Source: Euonymus europaeus (lineage: Eukaryota; Streptophyta; Magnoliopsida; Celastrales; Celastraceae). From it: a DNA stretch of 64,000 nt. Numbering within the stretch: the stretch's first letter is position 1; the number at the start of each line of letters is the position of its first letter. Position numbers and translations under genes: made by a program. The notes beneath the pieces were generated by a model. It was not told the DNA's origin. It saw only the letters and a program-made list of their open reading frames with translations, and made no database searches. The stretch lies in contig OY756967.1 in assembly GCA_963580455.1 (NCBI GenBank), positions 11,864,501-11,928,500 of the forward strand. The letters are read 5' to 3'. This document shows, piece by piece, positions 1 through 11,040 of this stretch.

Positions 1-320
1 ACTGCTCGGTGTACATCTTTTATTATTCTTCTATGTCAAATTTTATGAGTATAAGCTTCCTAGATTATTTCGATGAAAAAATACCAACTTTCTATGACAA
101 ATGGACAAAACCTTTAAAAGCCTCTCCATAGAGGGTGTTGAGCATCTTCAGACAATCAAAGTTGCTCAGTGTACACCTTTTATTGTTCTTTTATGTTAAA
201 TTTTACGAAAATGAGCTGCCAGGATTATTTCGATGCCAAAACGCCTGCTTTCTATGACAAGTGGACAAAATCGTTAAAAGCTCCTCCATAGAGAGAGTTG
301 AGCAACTTCGGACAATCAAA
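1..320 (+). repeat. Left-edge monomers related to the 18-mer HOR
   Basis: Two monomers. The first has 'gtacatcttttatt', 'ttttatgagtataagc' and 'gatgaaaaaatacc'. The second begins 'gttgctcagtgtacacc' after 'agagggtgttgagcatc'. The same rare variants occur in the same order at about 47998-48317, 50878-51197 and 53758-54077, and again near 59202, inside the 18-mer HOR. The second monomer then switches to D-type sequence ('gagctgccagg'), so it is a hybrid. Confidence 0.85.
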
Positions 321-327
321 GTTGCTC
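300..327. other. Conserved 9-bp inverted repeat (hairpin), representative copy
   Basis: The left arm GAGCAACTT (300-308) is the exact reverse complement of the right arm AAGTTGCTC (319-327), with a 10-base spacer. The dyad straddles the monomer boundary used here and recurs in most monomers. It is broken in predictable classes: after E monomers the left arm reads GAGAAACTT, before D monomers it often reads AGCAACGTC, and before F and A2 monomers the right arm reads AAATTGCTC. I saw no compensating changes in the opposite arm, so the symmetry is not shown to be maintained as RNA structure. Confidence 0.85.
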
Positions 328-1600
328 GGTGTACACTTTATATTGTTTTTTATGTTAAATTTTACGAAAATGAGCTTCCACGATTTTTTCGATGCCAAAA
401 CACCAACTTTCTATGACAAATGGACAAAACCGTTAAAAGCCCTTCCATAGAGAGAGTTGAGCAACTTCGGACTATCAAAGTTGCTCGGTGTACACTTTTT
501 ATTGTTCTTCTATGTTAAAATTTACAAAAATGAGCTTCCAGGATTATTTCGATGCCAAAACACCAACTTTCTATGACAAATGAACAAAACCTTTAAAAAC
601 TCCTCCGTAGAGAGAGTAGAGAAACTTCGGACTATCAAAGTTGCTCGGTGTACACTTTTTATTGTTCTTCTATGTTAAATTTTACTAAAATGAGCTTGCA
701 GGATTATTTCGATGCCAAAACACGAACTTTCTATGACAAATGGACAAAACCTTTAAAACCTCCTCCATAGAGAGAGTTTAGCAACTTCGGACAATCAAAG
801 TTGCTCGGTGTACACTTTATATTGTTCTACTAAGTCAAATTTTACGAGTATAAGCTTCCAAGATTATTTTGATGCCAAAACATTAACTTTCTATAACAAA
901 TGGACAAAACCGTTAAAAGCTCCTCCATAGAAAAAGTTTAGCAACTTCGGACAATCAAAGTTGCTCGGTGTACCCTTTTTATTGTTCTTTTATGTTAAAT
1001 TTTACGAAAATGAGCTGCCTGGATTATTTCGATGCCAAAACACCAGCTTTCAATGACAAGTGGAAAAAACCGTTAAAACCTCCTCCGTAGAGAGAGTTGA
1101 GAAACTTCGTACTATCAAAGTTGCTCGTTGTACACTTTTTATTGTTCTTCTAAGTTAAATTTTACGAAAATGAGCTTCCAGGATTATTTCGATGCCAAAA
1201 AACCAACTTTCTATGACAAATGGACAAAACCGTTAAAAGCTCCTCCATAGAGAGAGTTGAGCAACTTCGGACAATCAAAGTTGCTCGGTGTACACTTTAT
1301 ATTGTTCTACTAAGTCACTTTTTACGAGTATAAGCTTCCAAGATTATTTCGATGCCAAAACATTAACTTTCTATGACAAATGGACAAAACCGTTAAAAGC
1401 TCCTCCATAGACAGAGTTGAGCAACTTTGGACAATCAAAATTGCTCGGTGTACACTTTTTTATTGTTCTTTTATGTTAAATTTTACGAAAATGAGCTTGC
1501 ACGATTATTTCGATGCCAAAACACCAGCTTTCTATGACAAGTGGACAAAATCGTTAAAAGCTCCTCCATAGAGAGAGTTGAGCAACATCGGACTATCAAA
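321..1600 (+). repeat. 8-monomer HOR unit (C-E-B-A-D-B2-A-F), 1280 bp
   Basis: Monomer starts are 321, 480, 640, 800, 960, 1120, 1280 and 1440. The first monomer is one base short (159 bp) and the last, class F, is one base long (161 bp), so the unit is still 1280 bp. The first five monomers are a Y block. The unit is followed by a shortened second copy at 1601-2721. The F monomer and the preceding A end read as a 63-codon open frame (1380-1571), which is a repeat by-product. Confidence 0.85.
329..336. other. 8-bp palindrome GTGTACAC, representative copy
   Basis: GTGTACAC is a perfect palindrome lying two bases after the right arm of the hairpin in most monomers. It is altered in D monomers (GTGTACCC), in some B monomers (GTGTGCAC, for example at 8161 and 10561) and in the Z-block C monomers (GTTTACAC). 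Together with the hairpin it makes a compact 37-bp symmetric element per 160-bp repeat. Any protein-binding role is speculation. Confidence 0.8.
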
Positions 1601-2721
1601 GTTGCTCGGTGTACACTTTTTATTGTTCTTCTATGTTAAATTTTACGAAAATGAGCTTCCACGATTTTTTCGATGCCAAAACACCAACTTTCTATGACAA
1701 ATGGACAAAATCGTTAAAAGCTGCTCCATAGAGAGAGTTGAGCAACTTCGGACTATCGAAGTTGCTCGGTGTACACTTTTTATTGTTCTTCTATGTTAAA
1801 ATTTACAAAAATGAGCTTCCAGGATTATTTCGATGCCAAAACACCAACTTTCTATGACAAATGAGCAAAACCTTTAAAAGCTCCTCCGTAAAGAGAGTAG
1901 AGAAACTTCGGACTATCAAAGTTGCTCGGTGTACACTTTTTATTGTTCTTCTATGTTAAATTTTACAAAAATGAGCTTGCAGGATTATTTCGATGCCAAA
2001 ACACCAACTTTCTATGACAAATGGACAAACCCGTTAAAACCTCCTCCATAGAGAGAGTTTAGCAACTTCGGACAATCAAAGTTGCTCGGTGTACACTTTA
2101 TATTGTTCTACTAAGTCAAATTTTTTGAGTATAAGCTTCCAAGATTATTTTGATGCCAAAACATTAACTTTCTATAACAAATGGACAAAACCGTTAAAAG
2201 GTCCTCCATAGAAAAAGTTTAGCAACTTCGGACAATCAAAGTTGCTCGGTGTACACTTTTTATTGTTCTTTTATGTTAAATTTTACGAAAATGAGCTGCC
2301 TGGATTATTTCGATGCCAAAACACCAGCTTTCTATGACAAGTGGAAAAAACCGTTAAAACCTCCTCCGTAGAGAGAGTTGAGAAACTTCGTACTATCAAA
2401 GTTGCTCGGTGTACACTTTATATTGTTCTACTAAGTCAAATTTTACGAGTATAAGCTTCCAAGATTATTTCGATGCCAAAACATTAACTTTCTATGACAA
2501 ATGGACAAAACCGTTAAAAGCTCCTCCATAGACAGAGTTGAGCAACTTCGGACAATCAAAATTGCTCGGTGTACACTTTTTTATTGTTCTTTTATGTTAA
2601 ATTTTACGAAAATGAGCTTGCACGATTATTTCGATCCCAAAACACCAACTTTCTATGACAAATGGACAAAACCGTTAAAAGCACTTCTATAGAGAGAGTT
2701 GAGCAACTTCGGACTATCAAA
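1601..2721 (+). repeat. 7-monomer HOR unit, shortened copy of the preceding 8-mer, 1121 bp
   Basis: Monomer starts are 1601, 1761, 1921, 2081, 2241, 2401 and 2561. The order is C-like, E, B, A, D, A, F. It matches 321-1600 with the B2 monomer missing between D and A: D at 2241 runs directly into A at 2401, and the D tail carries the B2-preceding 'gagaaacttcgtac'. The first monomer combines B-like 'cttctatgttaaatttt' with a C-like 'ccacgatttttt' middle. Confidence 0.82.
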
Positions 2722-3520
2722 GTTGCTCGGTGTACACTTTTTATTGTTCTTCTTTGTTAAATTTTACGAAAATGAGCTTCCATGATTATTTCGATGTCAA
2801 AACACCAACTTTCTATGACAAATGGACAAAACCGTTAAAAGCTGCTCCATAGAGAGAGTTGAGCAACTTCGGACTATCAAAGTTGCTCGGTGTACACTAT
2901 TTATTGTTCTTTTATGTTATATTTTACGAAAATAAGCTTCCAGGATTATTTCGATGCCAAAACACCAACTTTCTTTGAGAAATGGACAAAACCGTTAAAA
3001 GCTCCTCCATAGAGAGAGTTGAGCAACTTCGGACAATCAAAGTTGCTCGGTGTACACTTTTTATTGTTCTTCTACGTTAAATTTTAAGAAAATGAGCTTC
3101 TAGGATTATTTCGATGCCAAAACACCATCTTTCTATGACAAATGGACAAAACCGTTAAAAGCTCCCCCATAGAGAGAGTTGAGCAATTTCGGACTATCAA
3201 AGTTGCTCGGTGTACACTTCATATTGTTCTACTAAGTCAAACTTTACGAGTATAAGCTTCTAAGATTATTTCGACGCTAAAACAGCAACTTTCTATGACA
3301 AATGGACAAAACGTTAAAAGCTCCTCCATAGAGAGAGTTGAGCAACTTCGGACAATCAAAATTGCTCGGTGTACACTATATATTGTTCTACTAAGTCAAA
3401 TTTTACAAGTATAAGCTTCCAAGATTATTTCAATGCCAAAACATTAACTTTCTATGACAAATGGTCAAAACCGTTAGAAGCTCCTCCATAGAAAGAGTTG
3501 AGCAACTTCGGACAATCAAA
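2722..3520 (+). repeat. Left flank monomers (B, B, B3, A1, A2)
   Basis: Five monomers with distinctive variants: 'cttctttgttaaatttt' and 'catgattatttcgatgtc' (2722), 'gtacactatttattg' with 'ctttgagaaatgg' (2882), B3 (3042), A1 (3202, 159 bp through loss of one C near 3311) and A2 (3361). The first three and their order are the same as at 39680-40158 and 41439-41918 on the far side of the XY core. The A1 and A2 monomers match the tail of block X. Confidence 0.85.
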
Positions 3521-6500
3521 GTTGCTCGGTGTACACTTTGTATTGTTGTTTTATGTTAAATTTTACGAAAATGAGCTTCCACGATTTTTTGGATGCCAAA
3601 ACACCAACTTTCTATGACAAATGGACAAAACCATTAAAAGCTCCTCCATAGAGAGAGTTGAGCAACTTCGGACTATCAAAGTTGCTCGGTGTCCACTTCT
3701 TATTGTTCTTCTATGTTAAAATTTACAAAAATGAGCTTCCAGGATTATTTCGATGCCAAAACACCAACTTTCTATGACAAATGAAGAAAACCTCTAAAAG
3801 CTCCTCCGTAGAGAGAGTAGAGAAACTTCGGACTATCAAAGTTGCTCGGTGTACACTTTTTATTGTTCTTCTATGTTAAATTTTACAAAAATGAGCTTCC
3901 AGGATTATTTCGATGCCAAAACACCAACTTTCTATTACAAATGGACAAAACCGTTAAAACCTCCTCCATAGAGAGAGTTTAGCAACTTCGGACAATCAAA
4001 GTTGCTCGGTGAACACTTTATATTGTTCTACTAAGTTAAATTTTACGAGTCTAAGCTTCCAAGATTATTTTGATGCCAAAACATTAACTTTCTATAACAA
4101 ATGGACAAAACCGTTAAAAGCTCTTCCATAGAAAAAGTTTAGCAACGTCGGACAATCAAAGTTGCTCGGTGTACCCTTTTTATTGTTCTTTTATGTTAAA
4201 TTTTACGAAAATGAGCTGCCAGGATTATTTCGATGCCAAAACACCATCTTTCTATGACAAGTGGACAAAACCGTTAAAAGCTCCTCCATAGAGAGAGTTG
4301 AGCAACTTCGGACAATCAAAGTTGCTCGGTGTACACTTTGTATTGTTTTTTTATGTTAAATTTTACGAAAATGAGCTTGCACAATTTTTTCGATGCCAAA
4401 ACACCAACTTTCTATGACAAATGGACAAAACCGTTAAAAGCTCCTCCATAGAGAGAGTTGAGCAACTTCGGACTATCAAAGTTGCTCGGTGTACACTTTT
4501 TATTGTTCTTCTATGTTAAAATTTACAAAAATGAGCTTCCAGGATTATTTCGATGCCAAAACACCAACTTTCTATGACAAATGAACAAAATCTTTAAAAG
4601 CTCCTACGTAGAGAGAGTAGAGAAACTTCGGACTATCAAAGTTGCTCGGTGTACACTTTTTATTGTTCTTCTATGTTAAATTTTACAAAAATGAGCTTCC
4701 AGGATTATTTCGATGCCAAAACACCAACTTTCTATGACAAATGGACAAAACCGTTAAAACCTCCTCCATAGAGAGAGTTTAGCAACTTCGGACAATCAAA
4801 GTTGCTCGGTGTACACTTTATATTGTTCTACTAAGTTAAATTTTACGAGTCTAAGCTTCCAAGATTATTTTGATGCCAAAACATTAACTTTCTATAACAA
4901 ATGGACAAAACCGTTAAAAGCTCTTCCATAGAAAAAGTTTAGCAACGTCGGACAATCAAAGTTGCTCGGTGTACCCTTTTTATTGTTCTTTTATGTTAAA
5001 TTGTACGAAAATGAGCTGCCAGGATTATTTCGATGCCAAAACACCATCTTTCTATGACAAGTGGACAAAACCGTTAAAACCTCCTCCATAGAGAGAGTTG
5101 AGCAACTTCGGACAATCAAAGTTGCTCGGTGTACACTTTGTATTGTTTTTTTATGTTAAATTTTACGAAAATGAGCTTCCACGATTTTTTCGATGCCAAA
5201 ACACCAACTTTCTATGACAAATGGACAAAACCGTTAAAAGCTCCTCCATAGAGAGAGTTAAGCAACTTCGGACTATCAAAGTTGCTCGGTGTACACTTTT
5301 TATTGTTCTTCTATGTTAAAATTTACAAAAATGAGCTTCCAGGATTATTTCGATGCCAAAACACCAACTTTCTATGACAAATGAACAAAACCTTTAAAAG
5401 CTCCTACGTAGAGAGAGTAGAGAAACTTCGGACTATCAAAGTTGCTCGGTGTACACTTTTTATTGTTCTTCTATGTTAAATTTTACAAAAATGAGCTTCC
5501 AGGATTATTTCGATGCCAAAACAACAACTTTCTATGACAAATGGACAAAACCGTTAAAACCTCCTCCATAGAGAGAGTTTAGCAACTTCGGACAATCAAA
5601 GTTGCTCGGTGTACACTTTATATTGTTCTACTAAGTTAAATTTTACGAGTCTAAGCTTCCAAGATTATTTTGATGCCAAAACATTAACTTTCTATAACAA
5701 ATGGACAAAACCGTTAAAAGCTCTTCCATAGAAAAAGTTTAGCAACGTCGGACAATCAAAGTTGCTCGGTGTACCCTTTTTATTGTTCTTTTATGTTAAA
5801 TTTTACGAAAATGAGCTGCCAAGGTTATTTCGATGCCAAAACACCATCTTTCTATGACAAGTGGACAAAACCGTTAAAAGCTCCCCCATAGAGAGAGTTG
5901 AGCAACTTCGGACAATCAAAGTTGCTCGGTGTACACTTTGTATTGTTTTTTTATGTTAAATTTTACGAAAATGAGCTTGCACAATTTTTTCGATGCCAAA
6001 ACACCAACTTTCTATGACAAATGGACAAAACCGTTAAAAGCTCCTCCATAGAGAGAGTTGAGCAACTTCGGACTATCAAAGTTGCTCGGTGTACACTTTT
6101 TATTGTTCTTCTATATTAAAATTTACAAAAATGAGCTTCCAGGATTATTTCGATGCCAAAACACAAACTTTCTATGACAAATGAACAAAACCTTTAAAAG
6201 CTCCTACGTAGAGAGAGTAGAGAAACTTCGGACTATCAAAGTTGCTCGGTGTACACTTTTTATTGTTCTTCTATGTTAAATTTTACAAAAATGAGCTTCC
6301 AGGATTATTTCGATGCCAAAACACCAACTTTCTATGACAAATGGACAAAACCGTTAAAACCTCCTCCATAGAGAGAGTTTAGCAACTTCGGACAATCAAA
6401 GTTGCTCGGTGTACACTTTATATTGTTCTACTAAGTTAAATTTTACGAGTCTAAGCTTCCAAGATTATTTTGATGCCAAAACATTAACTTTCTATAACAA

Positions 6501-7520
6501 ATGGACAAAACCGTTAAAAGCTCTTCCATAGAAAAAGTTTAGCAACGTCGGACAATCAAAGTTGCTCGGTGTACCCTTTTTATTGTTCTTTTATGTTAAA
6601 TTTTACGAAAATGAGCTGCCAGGATTATTTCGATGCCAAAACACCATCTTTCTATGACAAGTGGACAAAACCGTTAAAACCTCCCCCATAGAGAGAGTTG
6701 AGCAACTTCGGACAATCAAAGTTGCTCGGTGTACACTTTGTATTGTTTTTTTATGTTAAATTTTACGAAAATGAGCTTCCACGATTTTTTCGATGCCAAA
6801 ACACCAACTTTCTATGACAAATGGACAAAACCGTTAAAAGCTCCTCCATAGAGAGAGTTGAGCAACTTCGGACTATCAAAGTTGCTCGGTGTACACTTTT
6901 TATTGTTCTTCTATGTTAAAATTTACAAAAATGAGCTTCCAGGATTATTTCGATGCCAAAACACCAACTTTCTATGACAAATGAACAAAACCTTTAAAAG
7001 CTCCTACGTAGAGAGAGTAGAGAAACTTCGGACTATCAAAGTTGCTCGGTGTACACTTTTTATTGTTCTTCTATGTTAAATTTTACAAAAATGAGCTTCC
7101 AGGATTATTTCGATGCCAAAACACCAACTTTCTATGACAAATGGACAAAACCGTTAAAACCTCCTCCATAGAGAGAGTTTAGCAACTTCGGACAATCAAA
7201 GTTGCTCAATGTACACTTTATATTGTTCTACTAAGTTAAATTTTACGAGTCTAAGCTTCCAAGATTATTTTGATGCCAAAACATTAACTTTCTATAACAA
7301 ATGGACAAAACCGTTAAAAGCTCTTCCATAGAAAAAGTTTAGCAACGTCGGACAATCAAAGTTGCTCGGTGTACCCTTTTTATTGTTCTTTTATGTTAAA
7401 TTTTACGAAAATGAGCTGCCAAGGTTATTTCGATGCCAAAACACCATCTTTCTATGACAAATGGACAAAACCGTTAAAAGCTCCCCCATAGAGAGAGTTG
7501 AGCAACTTCGGACAATCAAA
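3521..7520 (+). repeat. Block Y array: five tandem 800-bp pentamers (C-E-B-A-D)
   Basis: Pentamer starts are 3521, 4321, 5121, 5921 and 6721. Diagnostic 'agcaacgtcgg' recurs at 4141, 4941, 5741, 6541 and 7341, exactly 800 bp apart. A second, 1600-bp rhythm is superimposed: 'cttgcacaatttttt' marks C monomers near 4377 and 5977, while the intervening copies read 'cttccacgatttttt', and 'aaggttatttcg' marks D monomers near 5820 and 7420. The first C monomer (3521) has the 'ggatgcc' variant typical of C next to an X block. Confidence 0.9.
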
Positions 7521-8640
7521 GTTGCTCGGTGTACACTTTGTATTGTTTTTTTATGTTAAATTTTACGAAAATGAGCTTCCACGATTTTTTCGATGCCAAA
7601 ACACCAACTTTCTATGACAAATGGACAAAACCGTTAAAAGCTCCTCCATAGAGAGAGTTGAGCAACTTCGGACTATCAAAGTTGCTCGGTGTACACTTTT
7701 TATTGTTCTTCTATGTTAAAATTTACAAAAATGAGCTTCCAGGATTATTTCGATGCCAAAACACCAACTTTCTATGACAAATGAACAAAACCTTTAAAAG
7801 CTCCTACGTAGAGAGAGTAGAGAAACTTCGGACTATCAAAGTTGCTCGGTGTACACTTTTTATTGTTCTTCTATGTTAAATTTTACAAAAATGAGCTTCC
7901 AGGATTATTTCGATGCCAAAACACCAACTTACCATGACAAGTGGACAAAACCGTTAAAAGCTCCTCCAGAGAGAGAGTTGAGCAACTTCGAACTATCAAA
8001 GTTGCTCGGTGTACACTTTTTATTGTTCTTCTATGTTAAAATTTACAAAAATGAGCTTCCAGGATTATTTCGATGCCAAAACATCAACTTTCTATGACAA
8101 ATGAACAAAACCTTTAAAAGCTCCTACGTAGAGAGAGTAGAGAAACTTCGGACTATCAAAGTTGCTCGGTGTGCACTTTTTATTGTTCTTCTATGTTAAA
8201 TTTTACAAAAATGAGCTTCCAGGATTATTTCGATGCCAAAACACCAACTTTCTATGACAAATGGACAAAACCGTTAAAACCTCCTCCATAGAGAGAGTTT
8301 AGCAATTTCGGACAATCAAAGTTGCTCGGTGTACACTTTATATTGTTCTACTAAGTCAAATTTTACGAGCATAAGCTTCCAAGATTATTTTGATGCCAAA
8401 ACATTAACTTTCTATAACAAATGGACAAAACCGTTAAAAGCTCCTCCATAGAAAAAGTTTAGGAACTTCGGACAATCAAAGTTGCTCGGTGTACCCTTTT
8501 TATTGTTCTTTTATGTTAAATTTTACGAAAATGAGCTGCCAGGATTATTTCGATGCCAAAACACTAGCTTTCTATGACAAGTGGACAAAACCGTTAAAAC
8601 CTCCTCCATAGAGAGAGTTGAGAAACGTCGTACTATCAAA
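7521..8640 (+). repeat. Junction from the Y array to XY HORs, with a B/C hybrid monomer
   Basis: Monomers are C (7521), E (7681), a hybrid (7841), E (8001), B with GTGTGCAC (8161), A (8321) and D (8481). The hybrid starts as class B ('ttttacaaaaatgagc') and after about 7920 ends as the class C variant with 'ccatgacaag', 'ctccagagagag' and 'cttcgaactatc'. The loss of the usual TAG there ('ccagag' in place of 'ccatag') opens an 82-codon frame at 7849-8097 with no coding merit. Confidence 0.85.
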
Positions 8641-11040
8641 GTTGCTCGGTGTACACTTTTTATTGTTCTTCTAAGTTAAATTTTAGGAAAATGAGCTTCC
8701 AGGATTATTTTGATGCCAAAAAACCAACTTTCTATGACAAATGGACAAAACCGTTAAAAGCTCCTCCATAGAGAGAGTTGAGCAACTTCGGACAATCAAA
8801 GTTGCTCGGTGTACACTTTATATTGTTCTACTAAGTCAAATTTTACGAGTATAAGCTTCCAAGATTATTTCGGTGCCAAAACATTAACTTTCTATGACAA
8901 ATGGACAAAACCGTTAAAAGCTCCTCCATAGAAAGAGTTGAGCAACTTCGGACAATCAAAGTTGCTCGGTGTACACTTTTTATTGTTCTTCTACGTTAAA
9001 TTTTAAGAAAATGAGCTTCCGAGATTATTTCGATGCCAAAACACCATCTTTCTATGACAAATGGACAAAACCGTTAAAAGCTCCTCCATAGAGAGAGTTG
9101 AGCAATTTCGGACTATCAAAGTTGCTCGGTGTACACTTCATATTGTTCTACTAAGTCAAACTTTACGAGTATAAGCTTCCAAGATTATTTCGACGCTAAA
9201 ACAGCAACTTTTTATGAAAAATGGACAAAACCGTTAAAAGCTCCTCCATAGAGAGAGTTGAGCAACTTCGGACAATCAAAATTGCTCGGTGTACACTTTA
9301 TATTGTTCTACTAAGTCAAATTTTACAAGTATAAGCTTCCAAGATTATTTCAATGCCAAAACATTAACTTTCTATGACAAATGGTCAAAACCGTTAGAAG
9401 CTCCTCCATAGAAAGAGTTGAGCAACTTCGGACAATCAAAGTTGCTCGGTGTACACTTTGTATTGTTTTTTTATGTTAAATTTTACGAAAATGAGCTTCC
9501 ACGATTTTTTGGATGCCAAAACACCAACTTTCTATGACAAATGGACAAAACCATTAAAAGCTCCTCCATAGAGAGAGTTGAGCAACTTCGGACTATCAAA
9601 GTTGCTCGGTGTACACTTTTTATTGTTCTTCTATGTTAAAATTTACAAAAATGAGCTTCCAGGATTATTTTGATGCCAAAACACCAACTTTCTATGACAA
9701 ATGAACAAAACCTCTAAAAGCTCCTCCGTAGAGAGAGTAGAGAAACTTCGGTCTATCAAAGTTGCTCGGTGTACACTTTTTATTGTTCTTCTATGTTAAA
9801 TTTTACAAAAATGAGCTTCCAGGATTATTTCGATGCCAAAACACCAACTTTCAATGACAAATGGACAAAACCGTTAAAACCTCCTCCATAGAGAGAGTTT
9901 AGCAACTTCGGACAATCAAAGTTGCTCGGTGTACACTTTATATTGTTCTACTAAGTTAAATTTTACGAGTCTAAGCTTCCAAGATTATTTTGATGCGAAA
10001 ACATTAACTTTCTATAACAAATGGACAAAACCGTTAAAAGTTCCTCCATAGAAAAAGTTTAGCAACGTCGGACAATCAAAGTTGCTCGGTGTACCCTTTT
10101 TATTGTTCTTTTATGTTAAATTTTACGAAAATGAGCTGCCAGGATTATTTCGATGCCAAAACACCATCTTTCTATGGCAAGTGGACAAAACCGTTAAAAG
10201 CTCCCCCATAGAGAGAGTTGAGCAACTTCGGACAATCAAAGTTGCTCGGTGTACACTTTGTATTGTTTTTTTATGTTAAATTTTACGAAAATGAGCTTCC
10301 ACGATTTTTTCGATGCCAAAACACCAACTTTCCATGACAAATGGACAAAACCGTTAAAAGCTCCTCCAGAGAGAGAGTTGAGCAACTTCGAACTATCAAA
10401 GTTGCTCGGTGTAAACTTTTTATTGTTCTTCTATGTTAAAATTTACAAAAATGAGCTTCCAGGATTATTTCGATGCCAAAACACCAACTTTCTATGACAA
10501 ATGAACAAAACCTTTAAAAGCTCCTACGTAGAGAGAGTAGAGAAACTTCGGACTATCAAAGTTGCTCGGTGTGCACTTTTTATTGTTCTTCTATGTTAAA
10601 TTTTACAAAAATGAGCTTCCAGGATTATTTCGATGCCAAAACACCAACTTTCTATGACAAATGGACAAAACCGTTAAAACCTCCTCCATAGAGAGAGTTT
10701 AGCAACTTCGGACAATCAAAGTTGCTCGGTGTACACTTTATATTGTTCTACTAAGTCAAATTTTACGAGCATAAGCTTCCAAGATTATTTTGATGCCAAA
10801 ACATTAACTTTCTATAACAAATGGACAAAACCGTTAAAAGCTCCTCTATAGAAAAAGTTTAGCAACTTCGGATAATCAAAGTTGCTCGGTGTACCCTTTT
10901 TATTGTTCTTTTATGTTAAATTTTACGAAAATGAGCTGCCAGGATTATTTCGATGCCAAAACACCAGCTTTCTATGAGAAGTGGACAAAACCGTTAAAAC
11001 CTCCTCCATAGAGAGAGTTGAGAAACGTCGTACTATCAAA
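8641..11040 (+). repeat. HOR unit 1: X-Y-Y, 15 monomers, 2400 bp
   Basis: Order is B2 (8641), A, B3, A1, A2 (block X), C (9441), E, B, A, D (first Y), C (10241), E, B, A, D (second Y). The two Y blocks are distinguishable. The first has 'ggatgcc' in C and 'cctctaaaagctcctccg' in E. The second has 'ccagag' at the end of C, 'cctttaaaagctcctacg' in E and GTGTGCAC in B. This unit is the template for units 3-5. Confidence 0.92.

Noticed and set aside
110..125. Phased A-tracts ('aaaaccgttaaaa' and neighbours) as curved DNA
   Set aside because: Two A-runs are about 9 bp apart in each monomer, close to a helical turn, but the rest of the monomer has no clear continuing phase. Without a curvature calculation I do not claim bending.
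309..325. CENP-B box-like match around 'cttcggacaatcaaagt'
   Set aside because: It has TTCG and the following A at the right spacing, but the essential CGGG half is 'aaag' (one of four). The TTCG in 'tttcgatgcc' fits even less well.
1380..1571. 63-codon open frames beginning MDKTVKSSSI (also at 2501, 44576, 45537, 46497, 55778, 56419, 56740, 57701, 61222)
   Set aside because: Each arises where the 161-bp F monomer follows an A-type tail. They recur at HOR spacing, have no recognisable domain, and the same DNA is read in other frames in neighbouring monomers.
10082..10279. 65-codon frames (also 14082, 16482, 18882)
   Set aside because: Created by a D-monomer variant ('ctatggcaag') within the repeat. 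They overlap the 82-codon frame in another phase and show no sign of coding constraint.
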